DNA from: Myxococcales bacterium
GTDB taxonomy: Bacteria; Myxococcota_A; Bradymonadia; Bradymonadales; GCA-2716585
Reading direction: 5' to 3'
Length of the DNA stretch: 64,000 bases
Assembly: GCA_002716585.1 (NCBI GenBank)
Contig: PBBL01000002.1
Coordinates: forward strand, 1-64,000
In this document: positions 1 to 8,276 of the stretch, in pieces
Position numbering within the stretch: the stretch's first letter is position 1
Layout of the letters: the number at the start of each line of letters is the position of its first letter
Program-made: the position numbers and the translations under genes
Notes under the pieces: generated by a model
The model's input: only the letters and a program-made list of their open reading frames with translations
Database searches by the model: none
What the model was told of the DNA's origin: nothing

Positions 1-364
1 AGTAGTAGATGAAGATCGGGAGGATCAGGTTCATCACCGGCCCGGCGAGCACGATGATGAACCGCTGCCAGATCGGCTTGCGGACGAAGGCCCGCTCCCC
101 CTCCGCCTCGGGCAGCTTCTGCCCGTAGACGTCGTACAGCTCCTCGGGCTGCATGCCGAACATCTTGACGTAGCCGCCGATCGGGAACGCGCAGATGCAG
201 TACTCCGTCTCCCCCCGGGTGTAGGTCAGCGGCCCCAGCACAGGCCCCATCCCGATGGCGAAGCGATCGACGCGCACGTCGAACAGCTTGGCGAAGAAGA
301 AGTGCCCGAACTCGTGGATGAAGATCAGGACACCGATGAGGATGATGAAATAGATACCGCCCAT
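1..364 (-). CDS. rseP: RseP-like site-2 zinc metalloprotease, N-terminal part (cut by window edge)
   Basis: The reverse strand reads from an ATG at 364 to the left window edge without a stop, giving about 121 residues. The N-terminal membrane segment contains the zinc-binding motif HEFGH near residue 15, followed by FFFAKLFDVRV and a GGYVKMFG stretch; all are typical of the M50 (RseP/EcfE) family, which cleaves anti-sigma factors or signal peptides within the inner membrane. The PDZ domain and the second membrane half lie outside the window. It starts 28 bases after the cdsA stop on the same strand, so the two are probably co-transcribed. The cdsA-rseP neighbourhood is common in bacteria, but dxr, often found between them, is absent here. 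The family call is firm; the exact substrate is not known. Confidence 0.9.
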   Translation of the reverse strand, partial: MGGIYFIILIGVLIFIHEFGHFFFAKLFDVRVDRFAIGMGPVLGPLTYTRGETEYCICAFPIGGYVKMFGMQPEELYDVYGQKLPEAEGERAFVRKPIWQRFIIVLAGPVMNLILPIFIYY

Positions 365-392
365 ACGTCAGGACTTCCTCCCAGGGGCACGC

Positions 393-1337
393 TCAGATCA
401 GGAACCGGTGGACGAAGTAGAACCACGGCGCCGCGAACAGCAGCGCGTCGATGCGGTCGAGGAGCCCACCGTGACCGTAGATGATGACCCCGCTGTCCTT
501 GACCCCGTGCGCGCGCTTGACGATCGACTCGCACAGGTCGCCGGTCTGGGCGAGCAGGTTGGCGGGGATCGCGAGCACGAGCACCTGGACAATGGTCAGC
601 TCGGGCAGCAGCCCGGCGTACTTGAAGATGAACACCGCGATGATCGAGGACACCAGGCCGCCGACGGCCCCCTCGATCGACTTCTTGGGGCTAACCCGCG
701 GCGCCAGCTTGTGCTTCCCGATCGCCCTCCCGACAAAGTAGGCGCCCGAGTCGCTGCCCCAGACCGTCGCCATCGTCAGCACGATCCAGATCCCGCCAGC
801 CGCCCCGGCGTCCTGGTGCAACAACACCAGGAAGCCCGGCATCATGCCCGCGTAGAGCATCGCCACCAGCCCCGAGCCGATGTGGAGCGTCACCTCCTCG
901 ATCTCGCGGTAGGTGAACAGGTGAACGAGGAACTGCGCCACGACCGCCGCCGCCAGCGCGCACAGGAGCACGTCGCCCGACGGCCCCCCGCCCGCCGCCG
1001 CCTCGACCAGCGCCCCGTCCGCGCCGAGATCGAACATGTTCGTCAGGATCATCGCGGCGTAGACCCCCAGCGTGGACGCGCAGGTGACCACCTGAGCGAC
1101 GCGGCGATCGGTGCCCATGGTCATGCTGACGTACTCCCAGGCGCCGATGACGACCGCGAGCGCGCCGACCACGGCGAACACCCACGGCGGGGCCGCCCAG
1201 ACGACGCCGATCAGGATCGGGATGCCGACGACGGCCGTGATGACGCGAGGCACCAGATCCGAGGGCTTGCGCGCCTCGTCGCTCGCCTTGGCGTCGGGGT
1301 CGCCTGGGGCGGGGCTCGGGGAGGGTTGTTCAGTCAT
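393..1337 (-). CDS. cdsA: phosphatidate cytidylyltransferase
   Basis: This 314-residue integral membrane enzyme makes CDP-diacylglycerol from phosphatidate and CTP, the precursor for bacterial phospholipids. The CDP-alcohol signature is complete near the C-terminus: SIVKR, then KD four residues on, then GHGGLLDRID. Several hydrophobic segments precede it. The ATG at 1337 (MTEQPSPSP) is chosen over an upstream in-frame ATG at 1418 because the extra residues are Arg/Pro-rich and not membrane-like. The short Pro/Asp-rich N-terminus before the first membrane helix is unremarkable. It is followed by the RseP-like gene after 28 bases. No uppS precedes it; the upstream gene is divergent, so cdsA probably begins this transcript. 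Confidence 0.95.
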   Translation of the reverse strand: MTEQPSPSPAPGDPDAKASDEARKPSDLVPRVITAVVGIPILIGVVWAAPPWVFAVVGALAVVIGAWEYVSMTMGTDRRVAQVVTCASTLGVYAAMILTNMFDLGADGALVEAAAGGGPSGDVLLCALAAAVVAQFLVHLFTYREIEEVTLHIGSGLVAMLYAGMMPGFLVLLHQDAGAAGGIWIVLTMATVWGSDSGAYFVGRAIGKHKLAPRVSPKKSIEGAVGGLVSSIIAVFIFKYAGLLPELTIVQVLVLAIPANLLAQTGDLCESIVKRAHGVKDSGVIIYGHGGLLDRIDALLFAAPWFYFVHRFLI

Positions 1338-1578
1338 GCTCTCTGGGATCGGCTGCGCCGGGTTGGGGCAACGCTCGGGCCGGCGTGTTCTGGGATCTGC
1401 CCGCCAGGTCCGTGCCATGCGGGAGACTCAGGTAACCATTCCCCGTCGCTCGCGTCAACCGCAACGGGGCTCGCCGACCGTGCGCTTTGCGCCGCGTGGA
1501 GTTGACGACCTACGGTTTTGAGACCAAACCAGAAGGGCGAGCAACCGCGCTCAGCGCTCAACCCACGGAGACCCCACC

Positions 1579-3726
1579 ATGCCCCCAGCCACTCGCCCAC
1601 TCGCCCACCTCGCCGTGGCCCTCTGCGTCGGCGCGGCGATGAGCGCCTGCGCCGGCACCGAGACGCGCCCGGATCCGTCGCTCGCCGTCGGCCAGCGCCC
1701 GGCCAACGACGCGGTCGCCCAGCTCATGCGCCACGTCCCGCCCATCTACCCCGCCGTCCTCACGATCTGGACCGACCGCGCCTCCCAGCCCGAGAGCAGC
1801 CTCGGGACTCTGGCGCGCGCCCTCAACCCCACCCTGCCTGAAGACCTCACGCCGCTGGAGGCGGTCGGGGTGACGCTGGCGCCCGGGCTGGCGCAGCGGC
1901 GGCTCCCCCCGCTCCAGGGGCTCGACCGGGCGCGGCCCGTCATCGCCGGGGTCTTCGGGGTGACCGACAGCGACCTCTTTGACGCGGTCATCGCGGGCAA
2001 CATCCTCGACCCGCTGGAGGCGCCCCTCTTCCTGCACAACCGCTTCGTGCTGCCCGCCACGGACGCCGAGGCGTTGATCGGGTCGCTGGCTGGCTGGGGC
2101 GAGCTGATGGGCCTGCGCCCTGTCCGCGCCAGCGGGCTGCGCGCCGTCAGCCCGCTGGCGCAGGCGCTCGCAGGCCCCGGGCTGAAGGTGCTCATGTCGC
2201 CCGGCGAGGGGCTCGTTCGGGTCGATGTCTCCATCCAACCTGTGGTCACGCAGGAGGTGACGGACGTCGCCCCGGAGATGATCGAGATGATCACGCGGGC
2301 GCCGACCCCCTGGCGGGCGGAGACGCCCGCGCAGATCCACCACCTGGAGGGGGCGGGGGGGATGGCGCTCTACCTGAACTTTGATCGGTTTGCTTCGACC
2401 TACATGGCCTATTCGACGATGGAGCTGGCCCAGGGGATGGCGCAGTTCCCGCCCGAGCTTCAGCTGAAGCTGCTGGCCCAGGGGACGTTCAACGCGCTGA
2501 CGATCGCCCGCCTGATGCACCCGCGCAACCGCGGCGTGGAGGACATGACGTTCAGCGTCGAGGGGACCAAGGCGCTCGACGTGCGCGTCACCCAGAGCCT
2601 GACCGACGCCAACCGGATCGCCTACGAGGCGGCGGCGCTGAACGTCCGCCCGCGCATCAAGGCGCAGGCGAGCGCCCCGGCGGCGACCCTCTACGTCCGG
2701 CGCAGCTGGCGCGAGCTGGTGCGGGCTCAGCCCGCCCCGACCTGGATGGGGCGCTGGGATCGGCACGACTTCCTGGAGCGGCTCGACATCACCGGGCGGA
2801 CGCCGCTCATCTACGCGCTGCTGGCGACCCCCTGGCGAGGCCTGAACTTCGCCTTCGACGCCATCCAGGAGCTGGATCCCGACATCCCGCTGGAGCTGCC
2901 CCACAACCTCGCCGTCGTCCTGGAGACCTTCGAGCTGGGAGGCAGCGCCACGGACGTGGTCGCCGGGATCGCCTTCGACCTCCCGCCTGGGACCGCGACG
3001 GCGCCCTACCGACGGCTCGCCAAACACCTGGAGGGCGCGCTGTCGCAGGTCGGGCTCAAGAGCCCGCTTCAGGTGCAGTTCGTGGACGAGCCGTCGCGCA
3101 CCCGCGTGCTGGTGGGGGTGGGCAAGACGCCCGATCGCATCTTCGCGGAGCCGCAGGGAGGCCCCGCGCCGATCCAGGACTTCGAGCTGCGGATCAACGG
3201 CGCGGCGATCGCCGCGCTGCTGAGGAGCAGCCAGGGCCCGGCCATGCAGCTCGCGCCGCTCTTTGAGCAGCTCGGCGCCCTCTCGATCACCGACCGCGCC
3301 GAGGGGGGCTGCCTGGCGAGCCGCGTCTTCGTCACCCTCTCCAGCGAGGGCGCAGCCCAGACCGCCCCCGAGCCCATCGTGATCAACGACCCTCGCCCGG
3401 CGCAGGTCCCCGAGCCGATGAGCGAGGGGGAGGCCTGCCTGGTCAACCTGACCAACGCCTTTGAGGGGGAGCTGGGGAACGCCGCGACCGAGAACCCGGA
3501 CGCGCTGCACACCCTCTTTCAGGCGGCCCAGCCGCGGCTGGAGCCCCTGTTCGCCTGCGCCCGCGGCGACCGCGCGACCGCCGCCGAGGCGCGGCTGGTC
3601 GAGAGCGGCTGGTACGTGCTGGCGAGCCGCGTGTTGAGCTGGGCGGGCGAGCAGGAGCAGGCCAGGAGCTGGGCGAAGCGCGCCTGTGAGATGGAGCGCC
3701 AGGCGGGGTGCGCGCTGGCGGAGTGA
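1579..3726 (+). CDS. large predicted lipoprotein of unknown function
   Basis: The 715-residue product begins with a lipoprotein-type signal ending in MSAC, with the lipidated Cys at residue 24, so an envelope location is likely. GGAG sits eight bases before the ATG. No catalytic motif is recognised. The middle is a regular alternation of hydrophobic and charged segments. The C-terminus is Cys-rich (CLAS, EACLV, FACA) and ends in a short stretch with A..WA.RAC......GC spacing that recalls a Sel1/TPR-like repeat. It is divergent from cdsA and convergent with the next lipoprotein, with eight bases between their ends. Function is unknown; the lipoprotein assignment is moderately sure. Confidence 0.75.
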   Translation: MPPATRPLAHLAVALCVGAAMSACAGTETRPDPSLAVGQRPANDAVAQLMRHVPPIYPAVLTIWTDRASQPESSLGTLARALNPTLPEDLTPLEAVGVTLAPGLAQRRLPPLQGLDRARPVIAGVFGVTDSDLFDAVIAGNILDPLEAPLFLHNRFVLPATDAEALIGSLAGWGELMGLRPVRASGLRAVSPLAQALAGPGLKVLMSPGEGLVRVDVSIQPVVTQEVTDVAPEMIEMITRAPTPWRAETPAQIHHLEGAGGMALYLNFDRFASTYMAYSTMELAQGMAQFPPELQLKLLAQGTFNALTIARLMHPRNRGVEDMTFSVEGTKALDVRVTQSLTDANRIAYEAAALNVRPRIKAQASAPAATLYVRRSWRELVRAQPAPTWMGRWDRHDFLERLDITGRTPLIYALLATPWRGLNFAFDAIQELDPDIPLELPHNLAVVLETFELGGSATDVVAGIAFDLPPGTATAPYRRLAKHLEGALSQVGLKSPLQVQFVDEPSRTRVLVGVGKTPDRIFAEPQGGPAPIQDFELRINGAAIAALLRSSQGPAMQLAPLFEQLGALSITDRAEGGCLASRVFVTLSSEGAAQTAPEPIVINDPRPAQVPEPMSEGEACLVNLTNAFEGELGNAATENPDALHTLFQAAQPRLEPLFACARGDRATAAEARLVESGWYVLASRVLSWAGEQEQARSWAKRACEMERQAGCALAE

Positions 3727-3734
3727 ACCCGGGT

Positions 3735-4502
3735 TCACCGCCTCGCGAAGACCCCCTTGAGCCCCTTGTTGGTCTCCAACAACACCAGCTCGACGGTCCG
3801 GCGGGCGTTCTGATCCAGATCCGGGGTGCTCGCTTCAGGCGCGGTCGCCCGCACCTCACGGAGCGCGCGGTTGAACCAGAGCGGTTTTGCCTCTCTGGGA
3901 TCGATCAATTTGGCCTGAAAGTGGCTGACGGCGCAGGGGACGGTCTCCCCTTGGGGGCGCCCCGACCCCTCGATGACGACGTAGGGCGTGTAGGTGCTGG
4001 AGGAGGACGCGTCGCACCGCGCGTCGGTGTGGTAGACCACCTCCCCGAGGAGGACCGCGTCCACCTTGAGCAGCGCGCCCAGCTCCTGCAAGAAGACGCG
4101 CCGATCGTCCACGACGCCCTCCTCGCGCTTGGCGAAGGGGCCTGTCTCAAAGAGCGTGTCGATGGAGCGGTCCAGATCGAGGCGCGTCTCCAGCTCATGC
4201 AGGCGCTCGGCGGCGGTCAGCGCCTCCCGCACCTGATCGGGCGCGACGACCTCCAGGCCCAGGGACGTGAGATCGGCGACCGCGGCCGACTCGTAGGTCG
4301 CCAGCATGTGGGCGCGCGCCTCGGGCTCCAGCCCAAACGGATCGGCGGAGAAGAAGGGGACGACGGCGACGCTCCGAAGCGACGCGGCCTCGAAGCCCTC
4401 CCGAGGCCCCGTCTCCACCGGGGGTGGCCCCACCGAGGCGCAACCCGAGGCGACGCACAGCGCGGCGAGGAGCGATGAGATGAGCAGGTGATGGTGTTGC
4501 AT
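3735..4502 (-). CDS. predicted lipoprotein of unknown function
   Basis: The 255-residue product starts MQHHHLLISSLLAALCVASGC, a classic lipoprotein signal. AAGGA lies four bases before this ATG, which is preferred over the longer in-frame start at 4535. The body has a predicted alpha/beta pattern (VAVVPFFSADP, LGLEVVAPDQVREAL, VDAVLLGEVVYH). This resembles periplasmic lipoproteins of the DUF799/GNA1162 kind that build a nucleotide-like or TolB-N-like fold, but the resemblance is by eye only. It is divergent from the HEAT-repeat gene at 4634 and convergent with the large lipoprotein at 1579. Confidence 0.75.
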   Translation of the reverse strand: MQHHHLLISSLLAALCVASGCASVGPPPVETGPREGFEAASLRSVAVVPFFSADPFGLEPEARAHMLATYESAAVADLTSLGLEVVAPDQVREALTAAERLHELETRLDLDRSIDTLFETGPFAKREEGVVDDRRVFLQELGALLKVDAVLLGEVVYHTDARCDASSSSTYTPYVVIEGSGRPQGETVPCAVSHFQAKLIDPREAKPLWFNRALREVRATAPEASTPDLDQNARRTVELVLLETNKGLKGVFARR

Positions 4503-4633
4503 GGCGTCCTTGCGTGTCCGGGCGGCAGCGGCCATCCTGAAGCGCCTCCAGCCGACCGGTGTTGGAGAGACGCTGTTTCAGATCGACTCGGAGCGCGAGC
4601 CCGAGCGCTTGTTTGTCGCGGGCGATCGAGCCC

Positions 4634-5485
4634 ATGAGCGCCATGATGCCAGACCCGACCCCTTCGATACCAGACGCGCTGGCGAGGTTGAACCAACCCG
4701 ATCAGCTGACGCGGCTCCAGATCGCGCAACGCGTCCTTGAGCGCTGGCCGCCCGACGCGGCGACGCGGCTCGTGGAGACGGGGCTCGATTCACAACACCC
4801 GCGGGTCCGCGCTGAGTCCGCGCGCCTCGCCGGTCAATTGGCGATGCGTCGGCGGCTCCCCGGGTTGGCGCGCTGCGGGGCGCGCCTGGAGGAACTGGCC
4901 CGCGACGTCGGGCAGCCCGGGCGCGTCCGCAAGTCCGCGGTCTGGAGCCTGGGCTGGATCGGCGCGCCGGAATCCCTGGCCGCGATCGAGGCGCTGTCCC
5001 AGCACGACAACGCCATGTACCGCCGCGCCGCGGTGGAGGCCGCGGGGCGGCTCGGCGGGGTCGAGGCGGCGGCGGTGCTCCTCCGCGGGCTCACCGACCC
5101 AGCCTGGCAGGTGCGGATGGACGCCGCGATCGGCCTCGGCGGGCTGCCGGGGGAGGTGGCCGCGGCGAGCTACGAGGCGCTCGTCGCGGCGCTCCGCGAC
5201 GAGCCGCACCCGAAGGCCGCCGAGCAGATGCTGCGCAGCCTCCCCGAGGTCGCGCCCGCCGCCTCCCGGAGCGACGAGGCGATCGGGGTGCTGCTGGCGC
5301 GCCTCGACGACCACGGCGAGGCGCGCGTGAGCCGTGCCGCGGCCCGCGGCCTCGGAGAGCTGGCCGACGCGGTGACGAACCCAGAGGCGCTCCTCGCCGA
5401 ACTGCAGCGGCGAGAGCGCGCCGCGTCAGCTCAGGTGGCCGCAGCGCTGAGGTGGTCGCTGATGGCGCTGCGCACCCGGGAGTAG
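4634..5485 (+). CDS. HEAT-repeat (PBS-lyase type) protein
   Basis: The 283-residue protein is almost wholly helical HEAT-like repeats of about 30 residues, with recurring units such as R..A...LG..G..E....L. From about residue 60 to 200 the units run VRKSAVWSLGWIG, YRRAAVEAAGRLGG and VRMDAAIGLGGL. Such proteins usually act as scaffolds or bind partner proteins. No catalytic residue is visible and there is no signal peptide, so a cytoplasmic location is likely. The start at 4634 (MSAMMPDP) or the next Met at 4643 is preferred over 4559, because the earlier residues are basic and unlike a HEAT protein. Its last 60 bases overlap the 3' end of the convergent HD-GYP/GGDEF gene. Confidence 0.75.
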   Translation: MSAMMPDPTPSIPDALARLNQPDQLTRLQIAQRVLERWPPDAATRLVETGLDSQHPRVRAESARLAGQLAMRRRLPGLARCGARLEELARDVGQPGRVRKSAVWSLGWIGAPESLAAIEALSQHDNAMYRRAAVEAAGRLGGVEAAAVLLRGLTDPAWQVRMDAAIGLGGLPGEVAAASYEALVAALRDEPHPKAAEQMLRSLPEVAPAASRSDEAIGVLLARLDDHGEARVSRAAARGLGELADAVTNPEALLAELQRRERAASAQVAAALRWSLMALRTRE

Positions 5486-7798
5486 GGAGGGGCGGCGCCG
5501 CGTCTCAGGGCGCGCGCCCCGCGGCAGACGGTCGGGGTTGGCGCGCTTGTCGGCGAACATGTCCTGATCGGCGGCCTTGAACAGTGCCGCGGTGTCGCGC
5601 GGCGGCGCCGCGGACCAGGCGCGACCGAGGCTCGTGCCCATCGGCAGCAGCTCACCCGGGGTAACCTCCAGCTCCACCTTCGCGATCTCGCGACGAACCC
5701 GGACGCACAGCAGCTCCAACACCCGGCGCTGCACCGGGGCGAGGAGCACGAACTCGTCGCCGCCGGGGCGGAACGCCTCAACGGAGCTGTCGCAGGCGAT
5801 GTCGCGGAGCGCCGCGCCCACCCGGCGCAGCGCCTCGTCGCCGATGTCGTGCCCGAAGTGATCGTTGATCCCCTTGAAGTTGTTCAGATCGAGCAGGATC
5901 AGCCCGAGCGGCTCATCGGTGGCGCCAAGGCGCTTCAACGCCCGCTCCATGGCGAGCCGGTTGCCCACCCCGGTCAACGGATCGCAGAGCGCCAGGCGCT
6001 CACCAGCCTCCATCTCGCTGATGCGGTTGATCGCCGCCGTCAACGGGTGGAGCAGCGCCTGCGAGAGCGCCGAGGTGAGCAGCTCCCCCCCTGGCTCGCC
6101 CGACAGGCAGAGGGCCAGCTCCCAACACCCGGGGGCGCGCGTCGGGAGCGGCAGCGTCAGGCTGGGCTGCCCCTCCGGGTGAGCGAGGAGGCTCCACCAG
6201 CCGCCCACGTCGAGCGCGGCGCGATCCAGCGGGTAGTCGGGCGAGGGCTCCTGGAGTGGGACGTCACCCAGGGTCGCCACCGCGCGTTGTGGCTCCCCAG
6301 GTGTCGTCACGAGCAGCGCCCAGGCGGTGATCGGGAGCACCCCGGCGCTCTCGCGCGCCGCGACCTCCAGCACCTGTGCGAGCGACGCGGTGGGCTCCAG
6401 CGCCTTGCTCATCCGCAGCTCCAGCCCCTGCGACAGCGCGCCGGAGGCGATCGCCTTGATCGCCGAGCAGGGGCGCTGCGCGGGGGTCGCGTCGTGGCGA
6501 ATGCGCCTGAGCGCGCCCTGGAGCGCGGCGACCACCTGAGGGTCGAACTGACGCCCGGCCTCGCGCTGGATCTCCACGAGGGCCTCCTCGGCGGTCATGG
6601 TGCGCCTCGCCAACCGCGAGCGCGTCACGGTGTCATAGACCTCGGCGACCGCGATCAAACGCGCTGGCAGCGGGATCCCGTCGCCGCTCAGCCCCTCCGG
6701 GTAGCCTCGCCCGTCCCACCGCTCGTGGTGGTAGCGGATCGCGTCGGCGACCGGCGCGTCAAAGGGGATGTGCCGGATCAGCTCGGCGCCGAGGACCGGG
6801 TGCATCTCCAGCTGGCGCCGCTCGCAGGCGGTCAGCTCCCCCTCCTTGAGGAGGACGGCGTCGCTGATCGCGATCCGCCCGAGGTCGTGGAGCAGCGCCC
6901 CGAAGCGCACCGCGCGCAGCGTGCTCGCGTCGCTCAGCCCCAGCTCCTCGGCCAACGCCAGGGAAAGCTCCTGCACGCGGGCGTGGTGCCCCCCGTCTGC
7001 GGCGTCGCGCGCCTCGATCGCCGCGGCGATCGCCGCCACCGTGGGCAGGTAGAGCCGCTCGATCTCATCGACGTGCTCCTGAGCCGCCTCAAGGCGCTCC
7101 CGGTGCGCCAGGATGGTCGCGTAGAGCAGCACCGCCAGCGGCACCACCAGCAGCCCGAGGATGGGCGAGACCTCCACCGCCCAGACCGTCACCCCGGCGA
7201 CGCAGCCCGCCCCCAGGAAGGCGGGCGCGGTGAACGCCACCGCCCCCATCGCGGCCCGCAGCGGGACATGGCCGCCGCGGGTCTGCGACATCGCCGCCGC
7301 GACGAGGAAGGCGTTCACCGCGAAGTACGCCAGCGCCATGGCGATCACGCCCCAGACCAGCGCGCCCTCGACCCGCGGCACCAGCGCCATCGCGTTCGCC
7401 GCCGCCGCCGCCGACAGGACCCCGGTCGCGAAGTTGAACGGCAGCACGTACCCGGGGCGGCCTCCGTCGCCGCTGCGCAGCTCACCCACGCTCATGGACA
7501 GCCCCGACACAAGCACGGCCGCCTCCTCGGCGCCCAACAGCAGGAGCGCGAACACAAAAAGGGTGTCCATGCTCAGGCTGGCGCGCACCAACGGGAGGCG
7601 GATCGCGATCGAGCCCGTCACCAGGGCGAGCACGACGAACATAAGCGTGGCGGCGCTGAGCGGCGCGGACGAGAGCCGCGCGACGTAGAGCGCCGCCACC
7701 ACCCCGGCGCCCGCGAGGATCAAAGCCAGCGCCAGTCGGGTGGAGAGGCTCAACTCACGCCAGCGGCGAGCGCGCTCGTTCCGGGTTGAGGTGCTCAT
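5426..7798 (-). CDS. membrane HD-GYP phosphodiesterase plus GGDEF diguanylate cyclase
   Basis: The 790-residue protein has about seven N-terminal membrane segments (residues 20-232), then an HD-GYP domain (about 255-425) and a GGDEF domain (about 600-750). HD lies at 304-305 in LLHDLGR, and the GYP signature reads HHERWDGRGYP at 357-367. A stretch at 450-590 may be a degenerate GAF-like sensor. The GGDEF core RPGGDEFVLL is intact, with DPLTGVGNR and NDHFGHDIGD upstream. HD-GYP domains hydrolyse cyclic di-GMP and GGDEF domains make it, so this looks like a dual-capacity signalling enzyme, although one half may serve as a regulator. No RxxD inhibitory site is visible just before GGDEF. The gene starts at ATG 7798 and overlaps the HEAT gene by 60 bases at its 3' end. 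Confidence 0.9.
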   Translation of the reverse strand: MSTSTRNERARRWRELSLSTRLALALILAGAGVVAALYVARLSSAPLSAATLMFVVLALVTGSIAIRLPLVRASLSMDTLFVFALLLLGAEEAAVLVSGLSMSVGELRSGDGGRPGYVLPFNFATGVLSAAAAANAMALVPRVEGALVWGVIAMALAYFAVNAFLVAAAMSQTRGGHVPLRAAMGAVAFTAPAFLGAGCVAGVTVWAVEVSPILGLLVVPLAVLLYATILAHRERLEAAQEHVDEIERLYLPTVAAIAAAIEARDAADGGHHARVQELSLALAEELGLSDASTLRAVRFGALLHDLGRIAISDAVLLKEGELTACERRQLEMHPVLGAELIRHIPFDAPVADAIRYHHERWDGRGYPEGLSGDGIPLPARLIAVAEVYDTVTRSRLARRTMTAEEALVEIQREAGRQFDPQVVAALQGALRRIRHDATPAQRPCSAIKAIASGALSQGLELRMSKALEPTASLAQVLEVAARESAGVLPITAWALLVTTPGEPQRAVATLGDVPLQEPSPDYPLDRAALDVGGWWSLLAHPEGQPSLTLPLPTRAPGCWELALCLSGEPGGELLTSALSQALLHPLTAAINRISEMEAGERLALCDPLTGVGNRLAMERALKRLGATDEPLGLILLDLNNFKGINDHFGHDIGDEALRRVGAALRDIACDSSVEAFRPGGDEFVLLAPVQRRVLELLCVRVRREIAKVELEVTPGELLPMGTSLGRAWSAAPPRDTAALFKAADQDMFADKRANPDRLPRGARPETRRRPSLLPGAQRHQRPPQRCGHLS

Positions 7799-8276
7799 CG
7801 GTTACTCCCCTGCTCGCCCGTCAGGCCGTCGCGCGCCGAGCGCTCGAACCACCCGACCGTTCCAGATGATCCCGGCTCGAGGTCGCCGGTGATGTTTCAA
7901 GCCGCCTTGGAGGGGTGTGAGGCTCAAATGGGGGTGGGTTGGGGTGTGGTGCATGATGCTCTCCATCCAGGGTTTCAAAGTTCAACAACGCGCCGGGGCT
8001 TCATCAAGACAACGCGCGTTCCACGTGCTGGTTTGCTAGAGCAAGCCGCGCGCCAACACCGCCGCGCCCTGCCCCGTCCCCTTGCCTCACGGCGTCGAGG
8101 GCGTCACACGCCCGGCGCGAGGTGAGGGCGCGGTGTTCGCGATCCGGGCAGCTGTTCGGACAGCTGTTCAGATCATGAACACCGCGCCCTCGCCGCGGCT
8201 TCAGATCAGGCGCCGACAGGCCGATGGATCCACTCAGCCTCGCTCGCGGAGGCCCTCTCAACCCTCAAGGGGATCC
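7799..8276. other. intergenic region between divergent signalling genes
   Basis: No gene is seen here. It separates the HD-GYP/GGDEF gene (-) from the sigma54 activator (+). It contains a 12-base palindrome-like site, TTGCT AG AGCAA, at 8033-8044 and the nested inverted repeat at 8124-8191, described separately. An in-frame extension of the activator reading frame covers 8082-8276, but it is Arg/Pro-rich and unlikely to be translated. Confidence 0.5.
8124..8191 (+). promoter_or_regulatory. nested inverted repeat in the leader of the sigma54 activator
   Basis: Outer arms of 15 bases (GAGGGCGCGGTGTTC at 8124-8138 and its exact complement at 8177-8191) enclose an inner hairpin. The inner arms CAGCTGT (8149-8155) and ACAGCTG (8160-8166) have a TCGG loop. 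No T-run follows, so this is not a simple terminator. It lies 85 bases upstream of the chosen start and could be an RNA switch in the leader or a DNA site for a dimeric regulator. Confidence 0.55.

Noticed and set aside
1558-3738. 726-codon open frame on the - strand
   Set aside because: Antisense to the lipoprotein gene at 1579; Arg/Gly/Pro/His-rich without any recognisable fold.
8139-8182. Possible LexA-type operator (GTTC-N7-GAAC) upstream of the sigma54 activator
   Set aside because: It does not fit known delta-proteobacterial LexA boxes and is accounted for by the nested inverted repeat.
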